From: Aridibaculum aurantiacum
GTDB taxonomy: Bacteria; Bacteroidota; Bacteroidia; Chitinophagales; Chitinophagaceae
Reading direction: 5' to 3'
Length of the DNA: 64,000 nt
NCBI RefSeq assembly: GCF_017355875.1
Contig: NZ_JAFEWC010000001.1
Span: forward strand, 868,001 to 932,000
The notes beneath the pieces are model-generated. The model saw only the letters and a list, made by a program, of their open reading frames with translations. It searched no databases and was not told the origin of the DNA. Numbering within the stretch: position 1 is the first letter of the stretch; every line of letters begins with the position of its first letter. Position numbers and translations under genes: made by a program. This document shows, piece after piece, positions 9,684 to 18,979 of this stretch.

Positions 9684-9727
9684 GTACAAGTGAGTGACCT
9701 GTCTGCCGACAGGCAGGCACAACGATG
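9684..9727 (-). repeat. Dispersed repeat copy 3, long form, inverted
   Basis: GTACAAGTGAGTGA is followed by the 20-bp palindrome at 9698-9717 and CACAACGATG. It is the inverted counterpart of copy 2 and belongs to the same sub-variant (TCACTCACTTGTAC). The two copies bracket the lyase-pdxA-kinase genes. The copy fills most of the 219-base gap before the symporter. Confidence 0.75.
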
Positions 9728-9801
9728 CTTAATAGAATTACAACAGCCCGTTACACAATGGCTATTGTAGCTAAACCTATATAACGATTGAACCTTAACA
9801 T

Positions 9802-11388
9802 ATGAATCCTACGCTTCACATTATCGACTACATCATCATCATTGCCCTCTTAATTGTAACGCTTGCCTTTGGGTTTCGCTTTGCGAAAAAACAAAAGTCA
9901 ACGGAGGGGTTTTTCCTTGCAAAGAACAGGGTGCCGGCTTGGGCACTCGGTATGTCGTTGCTGGCAACGCTTATCAGTAGTGTCACCTTCCTTGGATACC
10001 CGGGTACCGGCTTTGCCAACAACTGGATCTTATTGGTGCAAGGCCTGATGGTACCGGTAGTATTGTTGGGTACGATCTGGTTCATTGTGCCGCTGTATCG
10101 CAAGGTGATCAAGCTGAGTACGTACGAATATTTTGAACAACGCTTCGGCACCTTTGCCCGCTATTATAGCTCACTGGCTTTTGTGTTGCGGCAATTTGCA
10201 GGCATGGGTACAGTGTTCTTCCTGCTGGCGCTGGCGCTTAGCAGCATGACGGGTAGCGATACATTTATGACTATTGCAGTAGTGGGTTCTGTCATCATTA
10301 TTGTGAATCTTTTAGGTGGAATAGAAGCGGTGATATGGCTGGACGTATTCCAGGGTTTCATGTTGTTTGCCAGTGGTATCATTTGCATTGGTGTACTGTT
10401 GTTTTCTGTTGATGGTGGTCCCACAGCTGTGTGGGATATAGCAACCGCAGCAGGCAGAACAGGCTTCGGTCCTTATGACATGGATCTTACCAAACTCACA
10501 TTTGTGGTGATGGCCATAAATGGCGCTTTTTATGCCATCCAGAAATATGGAACCGATCAAACCGTGGTACAGCGTTACCTGACTGCCCGTACTGATAAAG
10601 CTGCTATACGTGCATCGTTATTGGGTATTTTACTGACAGTGCCTGTGTGGACCTTATTCATGTTCATCGGTACCGCTTTGTATGTTTTTTATACGCAGCA
10701 GCCGTTGCCAGAGGGTGTTCGAGCCGATGCCGTCTTCCCTTACTTCATCATGACGCAACTGCCTACAGGTGTTATTGGTTTCATACTCGCCGCAATGATA
10801 TCGGCTGCTATCTGCAGCCTCAGTGCTGATCTTAACTCACTGGCAGCTGTAGGCGTAGAAGATTATTATAAGAAAGTGCGCCCAAAGAAAACGGATAAAG
10901 AATACCTGTTTGCAAGCAGGCTGATCGTTGTGCTGTCAGGCGTGATCTCTATCCTGATAGGCTTCATTTATGTACGTGCCGGAAGTGAAGGCGTACTGGG
11001 TGTCGTGTTCACACTGTATGCAATTTTCTCTGGTGGAATAGTTGGGATCTTCCTGCTTGGTTTATTAAGCGCCAGGGCCAACCGCCAGGGCGTGAACATT
11101 GGGATCATTACCTGTATCCTTTTTACAGGCTATGCCTTCCTGACTTCTACTCCTATTGGATTGGGAGATAATCCATCCCTGCTGCTAGACTTTGGTCCTT
11201 ACAACTTTACCCATCATAAATTAATGTTGGGTGTGTATAGTCACCTCATTGTTGTAGGTGTAGGCTACGCTGCCAGCTTGTTTTTCCCAAAACCGGTGAT
11301 CGATAAAAACCTGCTGTATAGTGGGTGGAAAGAGGGCAGAAAGGCTGATAAAGTGGCTGCTTCAGCCAAGGTTCTGGAGGCAGTGTAG
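9802..11388 (+). CDS. Sodium:solute symporter (SSS family) 1
   Basis: A 528-residue hydrophobic protein with the SSS layout of roughly 13 membrane helices. TM1 is IIDYIIIIALLIVTLAFGF and the early FFLAKNRVPAWALGMSLLA segment is typical of the family. SSS proteins use the Na+ gradient to import sugars, sugar acids or related solutes through the inner membrane. It lies between the acid-sugar enzymes and SusC/SusD, so it probably imports a monosaccharide or uronic/aldonic acid released in the periplasm. It is a paralogue in type and exact length (528 residues) of the symporter at 23187, although the sequences differ. Confidence 0.88.
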   Translation: MNPTLHIIDYIIIIALLIVTLAFGFRFAKKQKSTEGFFLAKNRVPAWALGMSLLATLISSVTFLGYPGTGFANNWILLVQGLMVPVVLLGTIWFIVPLYRKVIKLSTYEYFEQRFGTFARYYSSLAFVLRQFAGMGTVFFLLALALSSMTGSDTFMTIAVVGSVIIIVNLLGGIEAVIWLDVFQGFMLFASGIICIGVLLFSVDGGPTAVWDIATAAGRTGFGPYDMDLTKLTFVVMAINGAFYAIQKYGTDQTVVQRYLTARTDKAAIRASLLGILLTVPVWTLFMFIGTALYVFYTQQPLPEGVRADAVFPYFIMTQLPTGVIGFILAAMISAAICSLSADLNSLAAVGVEDYYKKVRPKKTDKEYLFASRLIVVLSGVISILIGFIYVRAGSEGVLGVVFTLYAIFSGGIVGIFLLGLLSARANRQGVNIGIITCILFTGYAFLTSTPIGLGDNPSLLLDFGPYNFTHHKLMLGVYSHLIVVGVGYAASLFFPKPVIDKNLLYSGWKEGRKADKVAASAKVLEAV

Positions 11389-11422
11389 TAGCAGGATAAT
11401 CCATCATTTTAGTTCAATAGTA

Positions 11423-11456
11423 CATTCTTAAGGATTTTTTAATCGGGTAACTTTAC
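11423..11456 (+). promoter_or_regulatory. Candidate promoter ahead of SusC
   Basis: CATTCTT at 11423-11429 and TAACTTTAC at 11448-11456 are separated by 18 bases. The second box resembles the Bacteroidota -7 element TAnnTTTG. The same two boxes with identical spacing occur at 16468-16501, also just ahead of a gene. Activity is inferred. Confidence 0.4.
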
Positions 11457-11494
11457 TAACGGACTTTATATTTTTTCCATTTCAACGATGCTAT

Positions 11495-14400
11495 ATGAAT
11501 GCACACCTACACTCTATTAAGAGAAGGATGAGTCTATTCTTCTTATTTGTTTTACTATCCATTTTGTTGAACGCTCAGTCAAAGGTGGTTACCGGCAGGG
11601 TCACGGTTTCAGAAAATAACGAACCCTTAAGCGGAGTAACTGTCAATGTAAAAGGTGCTGAACGTTCTGTAACTACTAATGACCAAGGTGAGTTCACGAT
11701 TACCGTACCCTCTCCACAGTCAGTCCTTGTATTTACTTATGTAGGATTTGGTACCCAGGAAATAGCAGTCGGTAACAGGACTGCTATCAATGTGACGATG
11801 TCCAACATTACCAAGACCATGGATGAAGTAGTAGTTATTGGATATGGTACCGTCAAACGAAGAGATCTTACCGGTGCCGTTGCATCTATCAAGAGCGAGG
11901 AGATTGTGTTAACCCCTACACACAATGTTGTAGAGGCAATGCAGGGAAGGGTTTCCGGTGTTGATATTACCAGGTCTTCGGGTAGTGCTGGCGCGGGTGC
12001 TAATATCCGTGTACGCGGTAACCGTTCTATCAGTGGTAACAATTCTCCTCTTTACATAATAGATGGTTTCCAGGGTGGAAGTATTTCAGATCTTAACCCG
12101 AACGATATCGAGTCCATCGATGTACTGAAAGATGCCTCAGCTACGGCTATCTATGGTGCACAGGGCGCCAACGGCGTTATCATTGTAACCACCAAAAGAG
12201 GTGCGTCCGGCAAAACATCTGTTACTTACGATGGTTTCTATGGTATCAATGGATATACTTCTTTTCCTCAGCCAAGGTTAGGAGAGGATTATATTCAAGT
12301 GCGAAGAGAGGCTTTCCGTACTGCAGGACAATGGTCAAGTCCCGCTGATGATGCAAGATTATTCCCTAACGCAGACGAGTGGGCTGCAGTGCAGGCCGGG
12401 CAATTTATAAACTGGTTTGACCTGCTTAACAGGAATGGACAGCAGCAAAGCCATACCGTTACCCTGAGAAATGGTTCCGACAGAACAAAAACATTTCTAT
12501 CGCTTAACTACTTCAATGAAGAAGGCATGTTGAGACGAAATGATTTTACCAGGTATAACGTGCGGTTTAACCTTGATCAGAATGTATTTAAATGGGCAAA
12601 AGCAGGTATCCTGAGCCAGGTTACTTATTCGAAGCTCAACAGTCGCAGAGATCCTTTATCTGTAGCACTTTCCACTGTTCCGCTGGGTAAACCATACGAT
12701 GAAAACGGTAATATCAACCTGTACCCGCTAGGGCCGAACAACCAGAATGTTGTAAGCCCGTTAACAGACGAACGTGGAGAGTTTATTGCCTTGGATAAAA
12801 CTTTAAGAACAAATGTGATGGCCAATGCTTATGTTGAGATCACACCGTTAAAAGGTTTGAGTTTTAGATCGAATTTTGGTTCTACACTCGCTTTCGGTAG
12901 GCGCGGAGTCTTCAACGAAGCAACTTCGCTGGCTCAAAGAAATGCAAGGATCAATTCAGCATCTCTTATCAATGATCAAAGCACATTTTTTAATTGGGAC
13001 AACATCCTTACCTACAACAAGTCAATCAATGATCATTCATTCACTTTAACCGGTGTACAAAGCTATTTGCAGAGTGATGCTGAACAGCTTTCTGCATCAG
13101 GCGATGGTCAACTACTTCCTTCACAAGGTTTTTATAACCTTGCTGCTACACAGCAAAACAGGTTTATTTCTTCCAGCTATACCGGGTGGAACAACTTATC
13201 CTTTGCTGGTAGGATAAACTATAACTATAAGAGCAAATACCTTTTCACAGCTACCTATAGGGCTGATGGAGCTTCCAGGCTTGGCATAAATAAGTGGGAT
13301 TATTTTCCTTCTTTGGCCTTGGGTTGGAATATTTCAGAAGAAGGATTTTTACAGAGCGTAACGTGGTTGAATTCACTTAAGATGAGAGGTAGCTGGGGTA
13401 AGGCCGGAAACTATGGTATAAATGTGTATGGCACCCAGAGTGTGATTACCCCGGCACAAAATATAGGTTTTGGTGATGTTCAGGGAAATATGTTCCAGTT
13501 TGATCCGCTGGTTGGTAATCCAAACCTGAAATGGGAGACATCAACCACCACCAACGTGGGTTTAGACTTTGGCATCCTAAAAAACAGGATAACAGGTACA
13601 TTTGAATGGTACAATACCATTACCTCTGATATCCTCTTGTTACGAACACTTCCACGGTCTACAGGTGTTTCCAGGGTTTACCAGAATATTGGTGAAACAC
13701 AAAACAACGGTATTGAATTACAGCTGACCTCCAGGAATGTTGTTGGTAGAAACTTTACCTGGAATACATCTGCCACTTTTACCAGGAACAGGGAGAAGAT
13801 CACCAAGCTGATTGATAACTCCGAGATCATAATTGGAGCAACACCAGAAACACAGTCATTACTTCTCGGCCGTCCAATCCAATCTTTCTACTCGTATAGA
13901 AAATTGGGAATCTGGCAAACAGATAAAGCAGATGTAGCAGCGAGATACAGGTTTGGTAATTCACCATTTCGCCCGGGAGATTTACACATTGAAGATATAA
14001 ACGGCGATTCTATCATCAACACAGCTGATAGAACATACCTGGGTTCTTCTGTACCTGATTTTATTCTAGGTCTGCAAAACAACTTTACCTACAAAGGGTT
14101 TGACCTTGGGTTCTTCTTATTCTGGCGCTATGGTCAAATGATCAATGCAGAGTTTCTTGGACGTTACAACCCGGCGGGTGATGGAAGTGGTCCTGCTAAC
14201 ATGAATTACTGGACTCCTGAAAATCCTACCAACGATTTCCCGCGTCCACGTATGGGGCAGCGTCACATTGATATCTATGGCTACCAGGCTATACCTTTTG
14301 TTGATGGTTCTTTCTTCAAAATAAAGAATGTAACTCTGGGTTATACTTTCACAAAATCTGTAGCAGGAAAAGTACGAGCTGAAAATATCAGGGTATATGT

Positions 14401-14527
14401 TACAGGTAATAACCTATTCACTCGTGCAAGAAGTCATCTCGTTAGAGACTACGACCCTGAAAGAGGCGGAGCAGAATCATCACCTCTAAGCAGGCAGTTT
14501 GTATTTGGATTGAATGTTGGCTTTTAA
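11495..14527 (+). CDS. SusC/RagA-type TonB-linked outer-membrane transporter
   Basis: A 1010-residue outer-membrane receptor. After a signal peptide (LFFLFVLLSILLNAQ) comes a carboxypeptidase-regulatory-like beta-sandwich (about residues 30-105, VTGRVTVSENNEPLSGVTV), then the SusC-specific MDEVVVIGYGTVKRRDLTGAV, the plug (RVRGNRSISGNNSPLYIIDG; GANGVIIVTTKRG) and a long barrel ending in aromatic FVFGLNVGF. It would take up oligosaccharides with energy from TonB/ExbBD. The SusD partner is 41 bases downstream. No STN domain precedes the sandwich, and no ECF sigma or anti-sigma gene lies nearby, so regulation is not obvious. Confidence 0.95.
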   Translation: MNAHLHSIKRRMSLFFLFVLLSILLNAQSKVVTGRVTVSENNEPLSGVTVNVKGAERSVTTNDQGEFTITVPSPQSVLVFTYVGFGTQEIAVGNRTAINVTMSNITKTMDEVVVIGYGTVKRRDLTGAVASIKSEEIVLTPTHNVVEAMQGRVSGVDITRSSGSAGAGANIRVRGNRSISGNNSPLYIIDGFQGGSISDLNPNDIESIDVLKDASATAIYGAQGANGVIIVTTKRGASGKTSVTYDGFYGINGYTSFPQPRLGEDYIQVRREAFRTAGQWSSPADDARLFPNADEWAAVQAGQFINWFDLLNRNGQQQSHTVTLRNGSDRTKTFLSLNYFNEEGMLRRNDFTRYNVRFNLDQNVFKWAKAGILSQVTYSKLNSRRDPLSVALSTVPLGKPYDENGNINLYPLGPNNQNVVSPLTDERGEFIALDKTLRTNVMANAYVEITPLKGLSFRSNFGSTLAFGRRGVFNEATSLAQRNARINSASLINDQSTFFNWDNILTYNKSINDHSFTLTGVQSYLQSDAEQLSASGDGQLLPSQGFYNLAATQQNRFISSSYTGWNNLSFAGRINYNYKSKYLFTATYRADGASRLGINKWDYFPSLALGWNISEEGFLQSVTWLNSLKMRGSWGKAGNYGINVYGTQSVITPAQNIGFGDVQGNMFQFDPLVGNPNLKWETSTTTNVGLDFGILKNRITGTFEWYNTITSDILLLRTLPRSTGVSRVYQNIGETQNNGIELQLTSRNVVGRNFTWNTSATFTRNREKITKLIDNSEIIIGATPETQSLLLGRPIQSFYSYRKLGIWQTDKADVAARYRFGNSPFRPGDLHIEDINGDSIINTADRTYLGSSVPDFILGLQNNFTYKGFDLGFFLFWRYGQMINAEFLGRYNPAGDGSGPANMNYWTPENPTNDFPRPRMGQRHIDIYGYQAIPFVDGSFFKIKNVTLGYTFTKSVAGKVRAENIRVYVTGNNLFTRARSHLVRDYDPERGGAESSPLSRQFVFGLNVGF

Positions 14528-14568
14528 TGCTTGTAGAAACCTATTGTTAATAGTAACAAAGAAATTAT

Positions 14569-16341
14569 ATGAATTTGAAGAATATAACCATTTCAAGCTT
14601 AGTATTAGCGGGCTTAATGGTAAATACATCATGTAGAAAGCTAGTAGAGAATAACCCTTCTGGCGCCACTGCAGAAGCTGTTTGGAGTACGCCTGAAGGC
14701 ATGCTTACACTGGTAAATGCGGCCTATTCAGATCAGCGAAATTTTTATGGTAAAGAGGATGCTATTCTTATGACTGAGGGTGGAACAGACTTATGGTTCA
14801 ACCAGAATAAATCGAGCTATGCCAACCAGCTTACCAGGTACGAAGGATTTACCGCATCATCAAGTGGCACTAACCGTAATGCATTCACCACTTTTTATAA
14901 AGGCCTTAACCTTGCCAATGCAGGTATAGGCAGAATAAAAAATGTTGCTTATCCATCTATGGATGAGCGCAACAGGAGGGAGGGCGAGCTTAGGTTTATG
15001 CGCGCATTTTACCTGTGGCATATTGTAGAATTCTATGGTGGTGTAAACCTGAGAACTACAGAAGCACAGGGTGCTGAACTCACAGCAACAAGAAGCTCTG
15101 TACAAGAGTTTTATAATGTGATCATTGATGACCTGCAATTCGCTAAGCAACATTTGCCTAATTCATGGGGTGCAGAATATAGCAGGGCAACGAAAAAATC
15201 TGCTGCAGGCTTCCTGGCAAGAGCACTGCTTACAAGAGCTTATCATAGTACAGGCGCAGAAGCTACCCAATATTTCACCCGTGCACGCGATGCTGCAAAG
15301 GATGTTATTGACAGGGCTGCTGAATTCCAGATTGCGTTATGGCCAAACTACAGGGACTTGTGGCTGCCAGCCAACAATAAAAGGATGAGTGCAAGTGGTG
15401 GAGAGGCATTATATACTATTAGCAATTCCGCCAATAATACTGCTATCAATTTTGATGGAAATGCCAACAGGATGCACATGTGGTATCTTACCCAATACAA
15501 CAATCGCATTGGTGCACTGGTGCAGAGCTTTGAGTATGGCAATGATGGACAGCGTCGTCTACAGCCAACGCTGGCACTACTGGATATGTACAACGAGAAT
15601 ATTGACAGCAGGTATGAAGGTTCTTTCCAGGAGGTTTGGCTTGTTAATCGTGTAGCTGGAAATCCTCCGGTACCAAGCAATTATACCTTAACTGCGCAAG
15701 ATGTAAATACGTATAAAAAGCACCCAAGTTTAGTAGGAACCGTTTTAAGACACGGTATAGATACTGCTTTGTATATCACAAAAAGAAGCATTGCTAATGA
15801 GTCGCTGAGGCCTTATCCAATATTTGATAGGGATACCATGTACACACCTTCTGGTGCTATTGCTGGTGTAAATGCTTATCCTTCTCTTATCAAGTTTGCT
15901 TATCCTAACCGTACTGCACTTAATGCTCAGCCAGGCTTCAACGACATCTTCTTGATGCGCTTTGCTGAGATGTACCTGATTGCCGCTGAGGCAGAGTTCA
16001 GGTTGGGAAATAGTGCAGCTGCTGCTACTTACGTTAACGTAATAAGAACAAGGGCTGCTAAAAAAGCACCGGTTAATCAAACTACAGCTATGCAGGTAGC
16101 TGCTGCCGATATTAATATTGATTTTATACTTAATGAAAGAGCAAGAGAATTTGCCGGTGAGCAAATCAGGTGGTTTGACCTGAAGCGTTCTTTAACTCCG
16201 CAGCAATGGGTTAACCGCATTAAGACTTTGAACCCTGATATCACTGCTGTACAACCTTTCCACATATTGCGTCCAGTACCGCAGGAGGAACTTGATGCAC
16301 TACTGAATGGTGCCGAGTTTGGACAAAATCCTGGATACTAA
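14569..16341 (+). CDS. SusD/RagB-type surface glycan-binding lipoprotein
   Basis: A 590-residue lipoprotein with a signal peptide ending at C22 (VNTSCRKL). The SusD alpha-helical fold is indicated by the N-terminal segment ATAEAVWSTPEGMLTLVNAAY, the helix ELRFMRAFYLWHIVEFYGGV, and the C-terminal signature FLMRFAEMYLIAAEAEFRLG with RAREFAGEQIRWFDLKR. SusD proteins form a lid on the SusC barrel and capture glycans at the cell surface. It follows SusC in the same transcript and is closed by a strong terminator 23 bases after the stop. Confidence 0.95.
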   Translation: MNLKNITISSLVLAGLMVNTSCRKLVENNPSGATAEAVWSTPEGMLTLVNAAYSDQRNFYGKEDAILMTEGGTDLWFNQNKSSYANQLTRYEGFTASSSGTNRNAFTTFYKGLNLANAGIGRIKNVAYPSMDERNRREGELRFMRAFYLWHIVEFYGGVNLRTTEAQGAELTATRSSVQEFYNVIIDDLQFAKQHLPNSWGAEYSRATKKSAAGFLARALLTRAYHSTGAEATQYFTRARDAAKDVIDRAAEFQIALWPNYRDLWLPANNKRMSASGGEALYTISNSANNTAINFDGNANRMHMWYLTQYNNRIGALVQSFEYGNDGQRRLQPTLALLDMYNENIDSRYEGSFQEVWLVNRVAGNPPVPSNYTLTAQDVNTYKKHPSLVGTVLRHGIDTALYITKRSIANESLRPYPIFDRDTMYTPSGAIAGVNAYPSLIKFAYPNRTALNAQPGFNDIFLMRFAEMYLIAAEAEFRLGNSAAAATYVNVIRTRAAKKAPVNQTTAMQVAAADINIDFILNERAREFAGEQIRWFDLKRSLTPQQWVNRIKTLNPDITAVQPFHILRPVPQEELDALLNGAEFGQNPGY

Positions 16342-16363
16342 TTTTCTCATTTGAATTTGTTAT

Positions 16364-16390
16364 AAGGGCTGTATCTACAGCCCTTTTTTT
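16364..16390 (+). terminator. Rho-independent terminator after SusD
   Basis: The hairpin AAGGGCTGTATCTACAGCCC, with stem GGGCTGTA-like arms, is followed by seven T. It lies 23 bases after the SusD stop codon and probably ends the SusC/SusD transcript. Confidence 0.85.
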
Positions 16391-16467
16391 GTTTTTTACG
16401 TGAAGCATTGCTTCTCGTATTTTGCGTGAGTTATAGAAAAATCATCCATTATTTCAGTTGATTAATG

Positions 16468-16501
16468 CATTCTTCCCCGTAAGGCATTCACATAGCTTTA
16501 C
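16468..16501 (+). promoter_or_regulatory. Candidate promoter ahead of the esterase gene
   Basis: CATTCTT at 16468-16474 and TAGCTTTAC at 16493-16501 repeat the arrangement seen before SusC, again with an 18-base spacer. It lies after a terminator and 82 bases ahead of the next ATG, where a new transcript must begin. Activity is inferred. Confidence 0.4.
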
Positions 16502-16582
16502 TGCTACATTATTGATCCGCAACCACTAGCGTGCTAGCCAAGTGCTGTTGTGCGATCATAAAAACGATTGTTTGTTCCCAAT

Positions 16583-17965
16583 ATGAAGAAGCTCCTCTTT
16601 TCATTGTTTGTTTTTGCTTTCTCCTATACTATTGGGAACTCGCAGACATCCGATGATGCATTCAAGCAACCTTTACAGGAAGTACTACAACAGATACAAC
16701 AACGTTATGGCATTGCGATTCGTTATGACGAAAAGCTGGTGAAAGATAAATGGGTCAATTACGCCGGCTGGAAATTCAAACCCAATGTTGAGAAAACACT
16801 AGCCAATGTGCTGGCTTCAGCAGATATCACTTTTGCTAAAGAAGGAGATAAGAAGTACAAACTTCAAAATTACCAGTACCATTTAAAAACGGTTGAAGAA
16901 GGCAAAGAGCAACTGCAATATTTATCTACACTTTATAGCAATCGAGAGAGCTGGGAACAGCGCAAGGCTGAATTGAAATCTTGTATGCTATCTGCACTTA
17001 GACTAAATCATCTTCCTGCAGCTCCTGCATCAAAACCAATCATAACAGCGGTGCGAAAGTTTGATGGTTATACTGTCGAAAACATAGCCATCGAAACACT
17101 CCCCGGGTTATATGTTAGCGGCTCTCTTTACCGTCCTGCAAGGGTAAAAGGTAAGGTGCCGCTTGTATTGAATCCTGATGGTCATTTCTCTAAAGGACGT
17201 TACCGCGCAGACTGCCAGTATCGCTGTGCTACTCTGGCACGTATGGGGGCTATGGCTTTTAGCTACGACCTTTTTGGATGGGATGGAGAGTCCTTGTTAC
17301 AAGTTCAATCAACTGATCATAGAAGAGCTTTGGTGCAAAGTATCCAGGCATTGAGTGCAATCCGCATTCTAGACTACCTGACTACTTTAAAAAATGTTGA
17401 TACCAATCGTATTGCTATCACCGGTGCATCGGGTGGTGGAAGCCAGACCATGTTGATGGCTTCCATTGACGATCGGATCGATCTGAGCGTTCCTGTGGCT
17501 ATGTTGTCCTCTTACCACAGTGGTGGTTGCCCTTGCGAGAGTGGTATGGGTGTACACATGTGCGGTGGCGGAACCAACAATGTTGAAATAGCTGCTATGG
17601 CTGCTCCCAATCCTCAATTGGTTATCAGCGATGGTAAAGACTGGACGAAACATGTTCCAGAAAATGAGTTTCCGTTTTTGCAGCGTACCTATAGTTTCTA
17701 TAACAATGGCAGCAGCATGTTACAGAATGCACACATTGCTACCGATGGTCACGACTATGGCAAGAATAAACGAGAAGCCATGTATGCATTTGTTGCAGAT
17801 CATTTTAAACTGAACAAACAAGCTGCTGACGAAAGCAAAGTGACTATAGAAAAGGAACAGGCATTATACGTTTTTGGCGACAAAGGCGAAAAGCTTCCGC
17901 CTACTGCCATCAAAGGTTTTGATGAAGTAACCAGGGTATTTGAAGCTGCCGTTAGTGCTAAGTAG
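16583..17965 (+). CDS. Secreted alpha/beta-hydrolase (esterase-like) with N-terminal STN-like domain
   Basis: About 460 residues from the ATG at 16583; an in-frame TTG at 16568 would add five residues ahead of the signal peptide KKLLFSLFVFAFSYTIGNSQ. Residues about 25-95 look like an STN domain (PLQEVLQQIQQRYGIAIRYD, then VEKTLANVLASADITF). The remainder is an alpha/beta hydrolase with nucleophile S283 in TGASGGGSQ and a late HDYGKNKR segment likely to hold the histidine. A carbohydrate deacetylase or other esterase acting in the periplasm fits the context. The exact esterase family is uncertain, and the STN fusion is unusual for an enzyme. Confidence 0.72.
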   Translation: MKKLLFSLFVFAFSYTIGNSQTSDDAFKQPLQEVLQQIQQRYGIAIRYDEKLVKDKWVNYAGWKFKPNVEKTLANVLASADITFAKEGDKKYKLQNYQYHLKTVEEGKEQLQYLSTLYSNRESWEQRKAELKSCMLSALRLNHLPAAPASKPIITAVRKFDGYTVENIAIETLPGLYVSGSLYRPARVKGKVPLVLNPDGHFSKGRYRADCQYRCATLARMGAMAFSYDLFGWDGESLLQVQSTDHRRALVQSIQALSAIRILDYLTTLKNVDTNRIAITGASGGGSQTMLMASIDDRIDLSVPVAMLSSYHSGGCPCESGMGVHMCGGGTNNVEIAAMAAPNPQLVISDGKDWTKHVPENEFPFLQRTYSFYNNGSSMLQNAHIATDGHDYGKNKREAMYAFVADHFKLNKQAADESKVTIEKEQALYVFGDKGEKLPPTAIKGFDEVTRVFEAAVSAK

Positions 17966-17993
17966 TAGGATGGAACCAGCAGTCGAAACTCTA

Positions 17994-18042
17994 TTAAGCA
18001 TCGTTGCGCCTGCCTGTCGGCAGACAGGTCGCACACTTGTAC
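17994..18042 (+). repeat. Dispersed repeat copy 4, long form
   Basis: TTAAGCATCGTTGCG is followed by the insert CCTGCCTGTCGGCAGACAGG at 18009-18028 and TCGCACACTTGTAC. Without the insert it equals the short form at 24905 and 39402. It sits in the 109-base gap between the esterase and the isomerase/epimerase gene. Confidence 0.78.
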
Positions 18043-18074
18043 CGTAAAACATTTATCAAAAGCTACCACACAAT

Positions 18075-18965
18075 ATGAACAACAAGCAAAAGATACTACT
18101 CCTTATATGCCTTCTTGCTATTTGCTTTGTTCCAACTATCACTGTTGTAGCACAATCAAAAAAAGAGCGGTATAAAGTTGCGGTAGTAGACCTGATGATA
18201 TTGAAACGTCAGAAGCTGGGCGCTTTCCAATTGGCAAAAGAAATTGGAGCCGATGGAGTAGAAGTGGATATGGGTGGACTAGGTAATCGTCCAACATTCG
18301 ATAACAAGCTGCTGACCGATACAGTTCGCCAACAATTTTTAGACAAAGCAAAAGAACTAGGCCTTGAGATACCATCACTGGCAATGACTGGCTACTATGC
18401 ACAATCGTTCTGCCAGCGTGAACATTTCATACAGTCGGTTGAGGATTGTATAAAGACAATGAAGTTGATGAATGTAAAAGTTGCCTTCCTGCCGCTTGGC
18501 GTTCAATGTGACTTAGCAAAAAATCCAGAAGTAAGAGATAGTGTTGTTAGTCGCTTGAAGTTGGCCGGTAAAATGGCAAGAAAAGCAGGCGTTGTGATCG
18601 GCATCGAGACAGCATTGGATGCTGCAGGTGAGTTGCAGCTTCTAAAAGACATCGGATCGAAAGCTGTCAAGAGTTACTTCAATTTCTCCAATGCAATCAA
18701 GAACAACCGCGACCTGCACCAGGAGTTGAATATCTTAGGCAGAAAGAATATTGTTCAGATTCATTGTACTAATAGCGATGGTGTATGGCTTCAAAACGAT
18801 ACAGCCATTGATATGAAGAAAGTAAAACAAACACTGGATGAAATGAAGTGGAAAGGCTGGCTGGTGATTGAAAGATCAAGAGATCAGAAAGCGCCAACAA
18901 ATGTCAAGTACAATTTCACAGCTAATACTGCGTATGTGAAATCAATATTTCAATCAGCACAATAA
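18075..18965 (+). CDS. Exported sugar isomerase/epimerase-like TIM-barrel protein
   Basis: A 296-residue protein with a signal peptide (KILLLICLLAICFVPTITVVAQ) and a xylose-isomerase-like AP-endonuclease-2 TIM barrel. Supporting segments are KEIGADGVEVDMGGLG, a strand VIGIETALDAAGE with the usual metal-binding glutamate, QIHCTNSDGVW and a terminal GWLVIERSRDQ. Family members isomerise or epimerise free sugars. Export to the periplasm suggests action on released sugars before transport. It is followed by the beta-helix gene after 14 bases, so the two are probably co-transcribed. Confidence 0.78.
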   Translation: MNNKQKILLLICLLAICFVPTITVVAQSKKERYKVAVVDLMILKRQKLGAFQLAKEIGADGVEVDMGGLGNRPTFDNKLLTDTVRQQFLDKAKELGLEIPSLAMTGYYAQSFCQREHFIQSVEDCIKTMKLMNVKVAFLPLGVQCDLAKNPEVRDSVVSRLKLAGKMARKAGVVIGIETALDAAGELQLLKDIGSKAVKSYFNFSNAIKNNRDLHQELNILGRKNIVQIHCTNSDGVWLQNDTAIDMKKVKQTLDEMKWKGWLVIERSRDQKAPTNVKYNFTANTAYVKSIFQSAQ

Positions 18966-18979
18966 CGAATAGTAACTGG

